Positions 1 to 10,139 are shown, numbered from the stretch's first letter. The stretch is 64,000 bases of DNA from Apostichopus japonicus (GCF_037975245.1 NC_092571.1:5664001-5728000); one strand, 5' to 3'. Notes: generated by a model from the sequence alone, not told the origin. Made by a program: numbers and translations.

Positions 1-10
1 AGAATCAATT

Positions 11-170
11 GGTGAATTTTCATATTCAAGTATAAAACTTACTGTCAAAGTTATTGTTTGTCTTCTAATAGCAATGCCATCTACTTTAGGCTGCAACTTA
101 GATGCATTCAGGTATTTTGATATCAAATTAAAGTTCTGTACCCCACAAGCTATGATCTGGTTCTCATACA
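11..170 (+). repeat. Diverged repeat, left copy (pairs with 5,905-6,050)
   Basis: Positions 11-170 resemble 5,905-6,050 in the same orientation, at an offset near 5,894. Shared words include GTTATTGTTTG, CTTTAGGCTGCAA and TTAGATGCATT. The two copies lie just outside the inverted repeats that bound the DIRS-like region. The word CTGTACCCCACAAG also occurs near 5,846, so the right side looks like a tandem of units of about 185 bp. No coding potential is seen. The family is not recognised. Confidence 0.6.
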
Positions 171-293
171 ATATTTGCTAACTCCTACAATGCGAATGAT
201 TGATTTACTGTACAGATTAACGCTTTAGATTCTTGTGAATTCATATTAAGGAACTTCCATTGTTTACTAGGTAGGTTTTAGTTCTTGAGAATT

Positions 294-391
294 CCCCAAA
301 ACTTACTGGTTTGGGGATTTACGAGCGAAGATAAACAATCTGTCTCCCACTCCACATCTGCACTTTCTTATCTACTTAACTACACACTGGA
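294..391 (+). repeat. Left terminal-type inverted repeat of the DIRS-like region
   Basis: TGTCTCCCACTCCACATCTG at 341-360 and the following TCTACTTAACTACAC reappear inverted at 5,740-5,789. The first part also reappears directly at 2,731-2,750. The repeat is preceded by a small hairpin, CCCCAAA / TTTGGGG, at 294-316. Placed outside the minus-strand recombinase remains, it fits a terminal repeat of a DIRS-like element, but an unrelated repeat flanking the element cannot be excluded. Confidence 0.5.
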
Positions 392-623
392 ATGATTTAG
401 CACTACGCCCTTGCTCTCTGGGCACACCTTCTTCAGGATCTACCTTACGGCAAGAAAAAACCCAGGCTCCCATGTCCCGAGGATTGGGTAGTGAGGGCAG
501 GGAACGCACCTATTCTGGGAGCTGCGGGCAAAAAGTCAAATGAAGTAAGTGAAGTAAGTGAGCTCTGCGAACTATAGAGATCCTTGTGAAGTGACACAAG
601 CTGAGGTGAGTGTGGTATTATGT
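392..623. other. No recognisable gene; flank of hAT insertion
   Basis: Apart from a short GAAGTAAGT direct repeat near 543-560, nothing is seen here. The segment ends with the 8-bp target duplication TATTATGT (616-623). Confidence 0.5.
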
Positions 624-2346
624 TAAGGTGACCAGACATCCCCGATTTTCGGGGACAGTCCCCGATTACAGTGTGCCGTCCCCGATGAACAAGTGTCCCC
701 GAAAATGTCCTGATTCGTCAAAATGTTCAGGAATTTCGAAAATATTATTATTATTATTATTTAAACATTTCTAAAGCGCACATATATATGTAAAAACATA
801 AGCTATGGCGCTGTACAAACTTAAAAGAGTAAAGGTATAAAACTTAACGAAAATTAAGAAACCATGTTAATCATAAGAAAGAGGTAAAAATCTTAAAAAC
901 AGATAACCCTAAAAGACTAAACAAATCCAATAACGATGGAGAAAATGAAGACAGTATATACCATGCCACAAAAACAGAAATAGGATAAAACAATAGTAAG
1001 AGATAGATACAAAAAGAATGAGACAATAAGTAAAACTAGATTAATTATATACATGTGTGAAAATGAAAGTCTTAAGACTGGATTTAAATGAACTTACAGT
1101 ACTTGAATTGCGAATAGAAAATGGGAGTGCATTCCACAATTTGGGGGCACAGACACAAAAAGAACGGTCACCAAGGGACTTGCAGCGAGTGCGGGGGGTA
1201 GTTAAAATCAAACTGTCATGAGATCGTATGGAGTAGCTCACTGATCGTGGTTTAAGAAGGTCCTTCAGATAAGATGGTGCAGATTCGTGAAGCGCCTTAT
1301 AAGTGAGTGATAAAATTTTTAAATCAATACGATCCTTTATTGGAAGCCAGTGGAGAAGTTTAAAACAGAAGATGTACTGTCATATTTGTTCAAATTTAGG
1401 ATGATACGGGCAGCCATATTTTGTACACGCTGTAACTTATTAAGGGAAGAACTGGGAAGACCATAAAACAAAGAGTTACAATAATCAAAGTGTGATGTGA
1501 CAAGTGCCTGAACTCAAGTGCGAGTAGAATCAGTTGAAAGATGCTTATGTAATTTTCTAATATTATACAAGTTAAAACTAGCGATTTTACATTTTTCATT
1601 TATATGTTTTTTCATTGATAAGGTGTTGTCCAAATAAACGCCAAGATACTTCACATCATTTACACAATTAATAATAGATGAGTCCACATTAATACAATCA
1701 ATTTCAAGTTTTGCAAGTTGAGTTCGTGAACCAAAGATAAGAAATTCAGTTTTGGTTTCGTTCATTTTTAAGCAACACATATTCATCCAAGCCTTAACGT
1801 CCAATAAACAACTCTCCATAGCATTTAGAGCACAAAGTTCAGAGTCGGAATTACCTGGTTTGAATTTTAGGTACAGGGCGTGATCGTCTGCATACCCCAT
1901 GACCTCGGGAAGGTGACTGGAGATTGTATGATATAAAGTACTTGCGTAAGCTGTAAGAGAACAGGGCCAGCACAAGATCCTTGTGGCACGCCCTGGTGGA
2001 CGGTAAATATCCCACATTTATTAATAAAATCATTGTAAAAACAAAATTTAGTCAAGTGTGCAGTCGCAGAACAGAACTAACCAGTATTTCAGGTGGGCCA
2101 GTGTAAAGTGGAATATGCTACATCGATTTAGCCTAGCACTATTTCGTAAAGTAAGTAAATTTCATCTAAGAAAAAGCTACATTTTTGAAAATAAAATTGA
2201 TTAAAAAAGTGCTTCTAAGTATCACCATTTTACATCTAAGCACCTTAGGCACTTGAAAGTTTTCCACCCCTCCCCTTAGACCCCTCCCCCATATCAGTCA
2301 AGCAATAAATGTCCCTGAATCCAGTCAGGCAAATATGGTCACCTTA
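624..2346. mobile_element. Non-autonomous hAT-type transposon with nested LINE
   Basis: The left end begins TAAGGTGACCA (624-634) and the right end finishes with its complement TGGTCACCTTA (2,336-2,346), an 11-bp terminal inverted repeat. The element is flanked by perfect copies of TATTATGT at 616-623 and 2,347-2,354. An 8-bp target duplication is the hallmark of hAT transposition, and GGTGACCA-type ends with CCCCG-rich subterminal sequence occur in hAT elements. Without the LINE inside it the element is only about 0.4 kb and encodes no transposase, so it would need one supplied from elsewhere. It lies within the DIRS-like region and is therefore younger than it. Confidence 0.8.
740..2066 (-). 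pseudogene. 5'-truncated L2/CR1-like LINE, reverse transcriptase broken
   Basis: Read on the minus strand, this is the C-terminal half of a non-LTR retrotransposon reverse transcriptase. Near 2,000 is the motif-B segment HQGVPQGSCAGP. The catalytic YADD follows in another frame (near 1,890). Next come KYLGVYLD (near 1,645), LQRVQNMAARII (near 1,400), HWLPIKDRIDLKILSLTYKAL (two overlapping pieces, near 1,300) and WNALPFSIRNS ... FKSSLKTFIF to about 1,050. Several frame changes make it non-functional. The 3' end, near 745 in plus coordinates, carries a GCGCTTTAGA-like tail and AAT repeats, as in the second LINE at 11.6-12.96 kb. The 5' end is truncated near 2,066. These motifs fit the L2/CR1 group; a sister clade is possible. 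The LINE sits wholly inside the hAT element and so inserted after it. Confidence 0.85.
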
Positions 2347-2690
2347 TATTATGTGCTACAGTGAATTACCGAAATAGCAGGAATGGACATGAGCACATAG
2401 AAAGAACCTGCGAAGGGGCTGCTGACTCACCTCTCACTGTAAAGGATTCAAGTGAAGTATAATCGGATGTGTGTCCTCGTGTCAATGGAGAAATTGTTGG
2501 TTTCGGACTGGGTGTAACTTGTGGAACATGGTACAAGATGGAAAAGGATCTTCCCATGATCTGCAGAGCTCTAGTCATGAATGTTGATGTTGTTTGACAC
2601 TCAGCTGTCAGGTCAAGTTACGTAGTCGTAAGTTCCAATCATGGTGGTGGGAGAATTGAGAGACAAGTATCATCACTTGTAAACCCTAAA
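2347..2690. other. No gene seen between hAT and DIRS-like remains
   Basis: After the right target duplication TATTATGT (2,347-2,354), this stretch has no protein or RNA gene that I can support. By position it is probably the 3' non-coding part of the DIRS-like element. Confidence 0.4.
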
Positions 2691-2752
2691 CCAGTAAGTT
2701 TTTGAGGATTTACTTCGCTCCTATCTTACCTGTCTCCCACTCCACATCTGTA
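2681..2752 (+). repeat. Second direct copy of DIRS-associated repeat
   Basis: TGTCTCCCACTCCACATCTG (2,731-2,750) is identical to 341-360. The preceding GAGGATTTACTTCGCTCC resembles GGGGATTTACGAGCGAAG of the first copy. The hairpin loop before it is inverted: CCAGTAAGT here against ACTTACTGG in the first copy. This is compatible with the internal complementary region of DIRS-like elements, but that is inference. Confidence 0.45.
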
Positions 2753-2819
2753 CGGAGTGGCACTGTTACGATGGTCGGAGGCCCAATTGGCAGGAACTCC
2801 AAACAACACACGCAAAAAA

Positions 2820-4420
2820 GCTGCTTCCGATGCAAGGGTGTTGGTCAAGTAAGCGGAGACGAAGGTCAATGGAGTTTTCCAATGCCTCTCTCAAGATATC
2901 CTCCAGGAGGACACCTACTAACAGAGCCTTGAAGGATGCTTGGCCCCTTATGTCGTGGGCCCTTACTCTCTCCCCTGTGGAGCTGGATCAGCTGGACGAT
3001 CACCTGGACATTGTGTCTCTGGAGGTAGGGGTGTGGGGTGCTGACGGGATGATGAAAAGCCTCGATGAGGTTGGGGTGACTCAGTTTGGCTGATGTACCA
3101 CAGCAACGCTCTAACTGTTTTTCCTCTCTGATCTCAGAGGAAAAATGAGAGAATCTGGGGAGAAAAATGTCTCCTGGCACAAAGTCCAGCATTTGGTTCA
3201 TAGGGAGGAACTGTGGGTCCGGAATGAGACGAACACCGTTGTTGTCGTTGTATGCCCCTCTGCCACGGAGAGGGCATGTAGGCACCTTCGTCTCCTGGCT
3301 GATGCTGCGGCTACCAGGAATACACCTTGTACGTCAGGTTGCATAAGGAGGCCAACACCATTGGTTCAAAAGAGTGATGGTCATCTCCCTGAGTACCCCA
3401 TAATAATACTCCATGAGCGTGGGAGCCTTTGGGTCACTGGTCTCAGCTTAGCCATGCCCCAGATGAATGCAGCGATGATATCGTTGCAGCCCAGGGTGGA
3501 CCGATCAAGGAAACCTGAGTGTTTCTGCAGCTATTCCTGAGAGATAGTACCTGATCATCGAGATTTGTCTGCCCTGGTGGAAGAGGAAAGGAAAAAGTTT
3601 GGCTTACAGAAGCTGAACGTGGGTTCGCGTGGGCATTTGTGCATTTGTGGTAGAAATTGGTAAGTCGCAAAGAATAAGTCTTGATGGTGCTAGGTCTTCT
3701 TGCTGCCCCTGTCATGTTGGCAACTTCTTCCGAAAACCCTCACGCTCTTGAGGTCACACTTGTTTAGGGCCAGGCAGTTGGGTCAAGGGATTCGATGTTG
3801 TGATGGAAAATCCCCCCCCTGGCTTGAGATAGTAGGTGCGGCTAATCTGGCAGGGGAGCATGGCACGTCGCAGGTAAGAGGGAACCATGGTCTCCTGGGC
3901 CACCTGGGGGCTATGAGGAGGATCCTCTCCCTGAATTTCTGCAGCTTCAGGAGGATCTTGTGGTGAGGCATAGCAGAGGAAAGGCATACGCTTGCATCCC
4001 GTCCCAGGACAATGACATCGCGTCTGCAGCCCAGGATTGTGGGTGACACATTCTGGAGGAGAAGGTGGGCAGCTTGGCATTCTCGATTGTCGCAAAGAGG
4101 TCGATGTTCAGGCGCCCAAATATGCTGAGGAGCTGTGAGCATGTGTGATGTTCTAAGGTTTTATCTATCAGGTTGGTTGTGCCCCTGGAAAGCCACCACG
4201 GAGATCGGTGCGAGGATCGGTAAAAGTCGCTATTGGAGCTTCTCTCGGCAGACCGACATCCCAGGTTTACATTTCCTGCCAGTTCTCTTCAGAGAAGGTA
4301 ACACACAGGGAGCAGGGCTCTCGTCGGGAGCAGGGTCTGCACATCAGGCTGAGTTCATGCCCATCCCATGCTCTTCCTGGTCTAAAGAGCAAGCACAACG
4401 CACACTTGGAAGTTCTGCTT
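2820..4420 (-). pseudogene. DIRS-like retroelement remnant: RNase H and tyrosine recombinase
   Basis: On the minus strand, read from high to low coordinates, the pieces occur in DIRS order. NIDLFATIENAKLPTF and AMSLSWDGMQAYAFP (about 4,110 to 3,980) are typical of the DIRS RNase H tail. KILLKLQKFRERILLIAPRWP and WFPL follow (about 3,960-3,880). The recombinase start STIKTYSLRLTNFY lies near 3,690. C-terminal recombinase text VRLIPDPQFLPMNQMLDF lies near 3,200, and AHDIRGQASFKALLVGV, which holds the H-x-x-R box, near 2,960-2,900. The pieces fall in different frames with stops between them, so the element is dead. The reverse transcriptase core upstream is not found and seems deleted. DIRS elements integrate with a tyrosine recombinase instead of a DDE integrase. 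The family call rests on motif recall; exact affiliation (DIRS1, PAT-like or Ngaro) is open. Confidence 0.75.
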
Positions 4421-4559
4421 TCGTTAGATGCCACATAAAAGGATTGTTAAGGAATAAAGAACACATGCATGCATTCACCCCACTTTTTTTAGGAGGTAGG
4501 GAACGACTCACAAATAAGGAAACAAGCAATCAAGAAAACAAGAGAATACAAAGCTGACA

Positions 4560-5739
4560 AGTGTTAGTCTTTAAGAACACATGTGGAGGTCTGCACTCAG
4601 TGGCAGAGAATAACAATTACATATACTGTATATGTCAAAATCGAGGTGTATGAAGGAATAAACAAGACAGAATGAAGAATGGGGGCACGCAGAGTGCACC
4701 CCATCGTCCTGACCAAACAGATGCCTAAAACCCTAGCCAGAACTGGGCTTAGGATCTGAGGCCCCTACAGGGGCTCAGGGGGAACAAAAGACAAAGTGAT
4801 CCCTGGCCTTAGGAGTGAGCAGGGCTTAAGAGGCGATACCCCACTAGTGGGTCCTCGGCCACATGGGGGAATAGCCCCAACCTAACGTCTACAGACACCC
4901 CTCAAGGTCTAGTGGAGACCAGTGCAAAGGGATCCCTTTGGCCTCACACAAAAGCGGGGGCCTAGCCACAGTGCCTAACATGTAACTATAGGTTATGACA
5001 CACCCGTGCTAGCGAGCCTAACCAAGGTTGGCGCAGAGCGTACCGCAACGTTTTGAGTAAAGATACTCCCTAGATCGCCGGAAATGACCCTTTCCGGGCC
5101 TTGCTAATTTGCAGATAAACGAAGAATAAATAGTTGTTATCGGAAGTTTATATGGGTGTTCCGCCGTTAGAGCATTTTGCCAGAAAATTACACCAACAAA
5201 ATGTGACAAATGTCAAAAGGTAGATGAGAGTGCAATAAAAAAGTCAATAATCGCGAATAAGTAAAAAGTGGTAAAAAGCTGCAAAGGGAGCCAGCAGTCC
5301 TATTGAGTCCGTCAGGGGGGGCATCCGCCCCCCTCCTGACTGTATGGATGCTCCACCACTGGTGGGGGCTTAATGAACAAGACGTAATGGCTAATCAACA
5401 GGGAGGGCCATGCCTACTAAGAAGGTGTCCCACAACAGGTACTGGTACAAAAAGCTTGTACAACAGAGAAACGGACAAAACAAAGAAGGAGAGTAAACCA
5501 AGTGCCAAAAATGCATGAAAACAAAAGGATACTTATATAGTGCTTCTTGGAAACAACTGTAAAGGTGTTCCAACGGTAGCAGATCCAAGATGGATTTCCT
5601 AAACTCTGGAGAAATTAATGAAAATTGCTATCTAGGATCCCTAGCAAAAACGTGCAATTCCTTCTTACATGGTAGATTTGGAAGGAGGTGTAAATGTGGG
5701 TGGTGCCCAGGGAGTGAGGGGGCGGTGCTAAAATGTTTC
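4560..5739. other. Non-coding part of DIRS-like region
   Basis: No supportable coding match in either strand. 4,680-4,960 is GC-richer with many GGGG/CCCC clusters (for example CACCCCATCG and GGGGGCCTAGCC) and may be a degraded gag or leader region, because it lies upstream of the recombinase on the minus strand. Short inverted words CAGGGGGGGC / GCCCCCCTCCTG occur around 5,310-5,340. Confidence 0.35.
5020..5112 (-). repeat. Dispersed repeat (shared with 13,061-13,161 and 14,271-14,375)
   Basis: The complement of this stretch shares TCATTTCCGGCGATCT, GTACGCTCTGCGCCAAC and neighbouring words with 13,061-13,161 and 14,271-14,375. The other two copies lie between the 16-bp inverted repeats at 11.2 and 14.4 kb, so this may be an isolated fragment of the same transposon family. 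Confidence 0.6.
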
Positions 5740-5789
5740 CAGGGTGTAGTTAGGTAGACAGAAAGTGCAAATGTTGAGTGGGAGACAGG
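5740..5789 (-). repeat. Right inverted repeat of DIRS-like region
   Basis: The complement reads CCTGTCTCCCACTCAACATT, then GCACTTTCTGTCTACCTAAC, then TACACCCT, which matches 341-391. The pair brackets the recombinase remains and the hAT insertion. Confidence 0.55.
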
Positions 5790-5839
5790 TAGGAGAGAAG
5801 CTTAAGATTTTGAGATACAGTACAAATTGAAATTTTATT

Positions 5840-6050
5840 TCACTGTCTGTACCCCACAAGACATCCTGGCACACATACAACATGACCAGAATACAGCATC
5901 AATAGGTGAAGTTCATATTCCAGTATCAAATCTCTGTGATAGTTATTGTTTGACTTCTTATAGCAATGAAGGCATCCACTTTAGGCTGCAAGTTAGATGC
6001 ATTAAAGTATATTTATATCACATTTAATTTCTGTTACCCATAAGATACAA
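5840..6050 (+). repeat. Diverged repeat, right copy (pairs with 11-170)
   Basis: The match to the window start covers 5,905-6,050. CTGTACCCCACAAG at about 5,846 and a diverged CTGTTACCCATAAG at about 6,031 suggest a unit of about 185 bp. Unknown family. Confidence 0.55.
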
Positions 6051-6227
6051 TGGTACAAATAAAATATTTAGCCTAAAACTCACTTGTTTGAAGGGATCAA
6101 TATGTCCTAACTAACTTTGTAGCCCCTAACTTTTAGACCTTTATTAGACTTGATCCTAAGTTATCTTTCTCTCTCCCTGATCTGTAATTCAATGCAAGGC
6201 ATTTAGTTTAACCTTCTCTTACCGATA

Positions 6228-6578
6228 TCCCCGATCTGGGCCAAATATAAGAATCCAGATCTGGGCCAGATCTGGAATATCAATCTGAGCCAGATCTGTT
6301 GCAGATCTGGAATTTATATCTGGCCAGATATAAAGTTGGGCAGGATATAACTTGATATTAAATGTTTTTTTTTATGGCCCATATAAAATTTTATCTGGTA
6401 AAAATGTATTGCATCCATATCTGGGCCAGATCAAACTTTATACGTATTGACTTCATATCCAGTTATATATCTGGCTTTATATGGCCAGATAAATCTTTAT
6501 CTGGATTGACTGTTTATCCAGTTATATGGCTTTATATGGCCAGATAAATCTTTATCTGCATATCTGGAATAACTGCAT
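6228..6578. repeat. Palindromic ATCTGGCCAGAT-rich minisatellite
   Basis: Many overlapping copies of CCAGATCTGG, ATCTGGCCAGAT and TTTATCTGG are present. A unit containing GGCTTTATATGGCCAGATAA and then ATCTTTATCTG occurs twice, near 6,470-6,508 and 6,530-6,560. The same words recur at 22,030-22,180, so this is a dispersed family. The self-complementary core could form cruciforms. Confidence 0.7.
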
Positions 6579-6579
6579 G

Positions 6580-7460
6580 TAAGCGGGTTATGTCCTATAA
6601 ATAGGAAATAAGTAGCCAAAACTGGACTAGCATTGAGAGTAACTTTCCAGCTTGATCAGTTATCTCTGTTCTGGAACAGAGAGACCAATACAGAGAGCAA
6701 GACACATGCAAAATATAAACACAGAACTCAACTGCATTGGAATTTAGTAAAGATGTGTAATGTGCATGCATATTACACGTGTAATGTACATTCTTACTAT
6801 ACCTTACCGAAACATTTGCAAACTGATATTTAATGCATGTGCATTCAAATTTTGGGCCCGGGTAAATCATATTACTTACTTGAATAAACTGGCATCTCGC
6901 AGTACCACTAATACACTTAAAAATAATACTTGAAGGTTGTCTTAAACCAGAGGTTAAATGCATAACTGAACTGAAACACTTTCAAGGTATTTACCTAGTA
7001 CAGGAACATACAGTTCTACACTCCTTTTGATAATGTTAATTGTTTCTAGGGAGTATTTCATAGTGAAAACAACCAAGATTTAATTGAGAGAAGCCTTATA
7101 GAGCTTTATATGTAGATATTTGCTAAAATACCCTGTGTGTTGATTATCTGGAGGTGCACAAAGGAATATGCAAATCACCACCACCTGTTATGATTTCTTT
7201 TCAGGGTGAAGGTGAAGTACTCCAAAGCCACCGCCGGGCCAAACAATGGCATCCGGTACCTGTGAAAGAGCCCAAAACCTATGGATACATTGTGCATTTC
7301 GGGAGAACATCGTGAAATTTCTGGTAGTTAATCTATGTTCATTCAAACAGGTTGGAAAACTCCTACTTGATGAACAAAAAAATATATACCAAGAGTGTCC
7401 ACCGTCCATAAGCCAACAATGGAAGACTTACAGAGCCAATATAAGAGTGGGTTTACACAT
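6580..7460. other. AT-rich DNA, no gene recognised
   Basis: Short ORFs are present on both strands but none has recognisable motifs or clear splice context. No repeat was identified. Confidence 0.5.
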
Positions 7461-7728
7461 AGGCGTAGGAGCCTAATTTGATTTGGGGGGCTGTAACGAC
7501 TTGCCCAAAAAATAAAACCAAAATTTTTTGCCTGCTCTGCGCATGTTCAACATCTTAATGTGCATATCATATAGGCATTCATCGTTTATTACATCACATG
7601 CCTTTAACCGATGAATGCCTATATGATATACACACTAGGATGTTGAACGCGTGCACGAAAAATTTTGGTTATATTTTCCGTGTTATTACCCTTCCATATT
7701 GGTTATAATTATTGGGGAAGTCGTTACA
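7461..7728. mobile_element. MITE-like hairpin element, GGCGTAGGA family
   Basis: The element starts with AGGCGTAGGAGCC (7,461-7,473) and then GGGGGCTGTAACGACTTGCC, both shared with the copy at 13,319. From 7,492 to 7,728 it is a long imperfect inverted repeat. TGTAACGACTTGCCC on the left faces GGGGAAGTCGTTACA on the right. Deeper in, ATATAGGCATTCATCG faces CGATGAATGCCTATAT, with a short TTTA-rich loop near 7,590. It has no coding capacity. The long self-complementary arms fit a MITE or foldback derivative. The superfamily is not assigned. Confidence 0.65.
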
Positions 7729-7899
7729 ATAATAACGATAATAATAATAATATCAGTTTAACCATTTAACCAGAATGCAAAATGCATTGAGGTTTCGATG
7801 ACTTCAATGCACTAGACTTCTGCTTGATAGTATTACCAGAACTAGCTGTTACAATAACACTATGGCATGCTTACACAGGTCAGTCTGTACGTGGTTATA

Positions 7900-8530
7900 C
7901 ACACCTCCATCAAAAACAGTAGGGTTCTTGTACTCAATGTTTATGAATCCGCACACCAAGTATTACAAACCAAACCAAATCTCTAATAACTTCGCACATT
8001 AAGGTTGCAGAGGAGTCCACTTATGGACAATTTAGATTGGAATATGCCCACGAAACTTCAAAGAATCAACTTGAAAGAAGCTAATACAGGTCACTGGAGG
8101 TCAACCTGAGGTCAAAGGTCACCCAAATGCAGGTCGACTATTGTATTACAATAGCGTAACTCCCAACCTTGATGGACATTTGGTTCTCAAGTTATTGCAA
8201 AAATACTAGTCTTTTACCCCTGATTGACCTTTGTTGACATTGGATCACATGACTGTTATGTTTTGAAACAATCCCTTACCCCATTCACAACTAGTCCCAA
8301 AATATCAACCTTGTGGGACCCTGTCAATGGTAGTTTCACAAGTTATTGAGAAAAACTAGGCCAACATTACAGCCAACACCATGAAGTGAAAGCAAATCTC
8401 AAGTTCACAGGTGCTTGACCTAGTTTCTCCTTGGCAGCTGGCCAAGAAATGTTTTGAAATTCGTGGTACCTGTGCAACTTACATCCAACCAGAACTACCA
8501 ATGATCTACAAGTATTTTCTAGAGAAGGCA
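7900..8530. repeat. Decayed tandem repeat related to 145-bp units
   Basis: Near 7,910, CATCAAAAACAGTAGGGTTC and TTGTACTCAATG match words of the array at 8,901. Near 8,180 and 8,320, ACCTTGATGG and ACCTTGTGGG are each followed by TTCTCAAGTTATTG / TTCACAAGTTATTG, giving a decayed period of roughly 140 bp. GGTCAAAGGTCA-type words also occur (8,110-8,125). Confidence 0.45.
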
Positions 8531-8900
8531 TGCTTCGCCATTCAAGTGCACTATTCCATCGAAATCACATCAACTCTTTAGCAAAATATCCATACGGATG
8601 AGTGACAAGTGTTGCAGTAGCTCTAGCACTTTTATATATCTGTGGTCTGCAAGCAAGCCTTGGAAGACAATGTTACACACACATGTATGTAGCAATGTGC
8701 ATAGCAATTCAGGACTTCTAGCGACACACTTAAGTCAATGGGGATATTGTCGCGAGTTCAGATTCAAATCTACGGATGCCCGTAAGATCATTTTCAATTG
8801 TCAATAGGCTCTCCTATTTTTATGAGGCAAATCGCCCATGTCATCTACAATAGGCTGGAGGATGGGAGATACCGTATATTATGAAAAGGTTTTTACAAGT

Positions 8901-9335
8901 TGACCCCTGGTGACCCTAAATGACCTTCAACATCCACCAAAAACGATAGGCTTTTTGTACTTAATGTGGTCAACCTACATACCAAATATGAAATGAATCC
9001 AAGCTTTGCTTCTTGAGATATCATGTTTACAAGCTTTTCACTATTTGACCCCTGGTGACCCCAAGTGACCTTTGACCTACACCAAAAACAATAGGCTTCA
9101 TGTACTAAATGTGGTACTTCTACATACAAAATATGAGATCAGTCCAAGCTTTGTTTGTTGAGATATCATGTTTACAAGCTTTTCACTATTTGACCCCTGG
9201 TGACCTTAAATGACCTCTGACCTACACCAAAAACAATAGGCTTCTTTTTACTCAATAAGGTACTCCTATGTACCAAATATGAGAACTGTCCAAGCTTCCC
9301 TTCTTGAGATATCGTGTTTACAAGCTGGGCGTCAC
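8901..9335 (+). repeat. Three tandem copies of a 145-bp unit
   Basis: TGACCCCTGGTGACC starts at 8,901, 9,046 and 9,191, an exact period of 145 bp. Each unit continues with a CACCAAAAACAATAGGCTT-like part, ACCAAATATGAGA, TCCAAGCTTTG and TTGAGATATCATGTTTACAA. Similar TGACC-rich tandem units with a 'gagatat' tail are widespread in marine invertebrate genomes. Their function is unknown. Confidence 0.85.
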
Positions 9336-9347
9336 AAACGCAAACGC

Positions 9348-9364
9348 ACCCACACACACACACG
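9348..9364 (+). repeat. (CA)n microsatellite
   Basis: A short CACACACACACACACG run directly follows the 145-bp array. Confidence 0.8.
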
Positions 9365-9398
9365 CATGATTGCAAAGGTTACGATTATCATCGAAACC

Positions 9399-9590
9399 AA
9401 AAACACATTGCAAAATATTCTTCTTTCAGAAGGTGCCCGAAAAATTCTCAGCATATTGCCCGAATTTTCACAAACAAACTTGAAAAACACACTGCAAATT
9501 TTTCTTCTTTCAGTAGGTGCCCGAAAAATTCTCAGCATATTTCACACAAAAATTTGGTTGGGGGGGCTGCAGCCCCCCGCCTCCTACCCA
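9399..9590. repeat. 84-bp direct repeat plus truncated GGCGTAGGA-family end
   Basis: AAAAACACATTG at 9,399 and AAAAACACACTG at 9,483 start two copies of an 84-bp unit containing GGTGCCCGAAAAATTCTCAG. The segment ends with GGGGGGGCTGCAGCCCCCC and GCCTCCTAC (9,560-9,590). This matches the right end of the element at 13,319-13,738 (GTAGGTGCCCGAAAAAATGG ... GCTGTAGCCCCTGCCTCCTA). It looks like a 5'-truncated copy of that family. Confidence 0.6.
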
Positions 9591-9765
9591 TATGGGTTTA
9601 CAGATAATCAATGGTTGTAGATTCTTAAGCTCATTTCTAAAAATATGTGATATGATTAATCAAACATTGAACAGTAGAAGTAAAATTATTATTAGCAGTT
9701 AAAAGATGGTAGAATGTTTGACAAAACTCTTGACAAAAGAACATTAAAAACCGTACCATCATATG

Positions 9766-9784
9766 ATTATTATTATTATTATTT
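9766..9784 (+). repeat. (ATT)n microsatellite
   Basis: A run of ATTATTATTATTATTATTT. No LINE remains are seen next to it. Confidence 0.7.
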
Positions 9785-10139
9785 GATCCCCTTCGTTATC
9801 ACAGCTTGCATTAGACCAAATGTTATGGATGCAAGCTCTTTACTTCACTGGAGATAAAATACTGCAAGCAAACATCATTATGAAATTTATGCCCATATAA
9901 TTTATCCTCACCAACTTTAGTCACCAAATTGGTATAAGAACTACTGAAATTGTGCATATAGTACATTTCTGGTGAAAGTGAGACATGGGAGGCAGTTTTG
10001 TGGCCATATCTGCGAGGTATGGATAGTTACTTTGGGAAAAAAAACCACCCATTTTCCACAACTACCTATCCTATATTTTTCAGCTGTTCATGCATATGAC
10101 ATCGAGAAGTGTAGCCTCTATAGGTCAATATATTAAGGC
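9785..10139. other. No gene seen; downstream of P2X7-like ORF
   Basis: AT-rich. It would be the 3' flank of the minus-strand ORF that ends at 10,140. No clear polyadenylation signal can be singled out. Confidence 0.4.

Noticed and set aside
2702-3540. Plus-strand ORFs across the DIRS-like region
   Set aside because: Shadow frames. The recognisable recombinase motifs are on the minus strand.
7246-7476. 76-residue plus-strand ORF
   Set aside because: No recognisable motif, and its end overlaps the start of the hairpin element.
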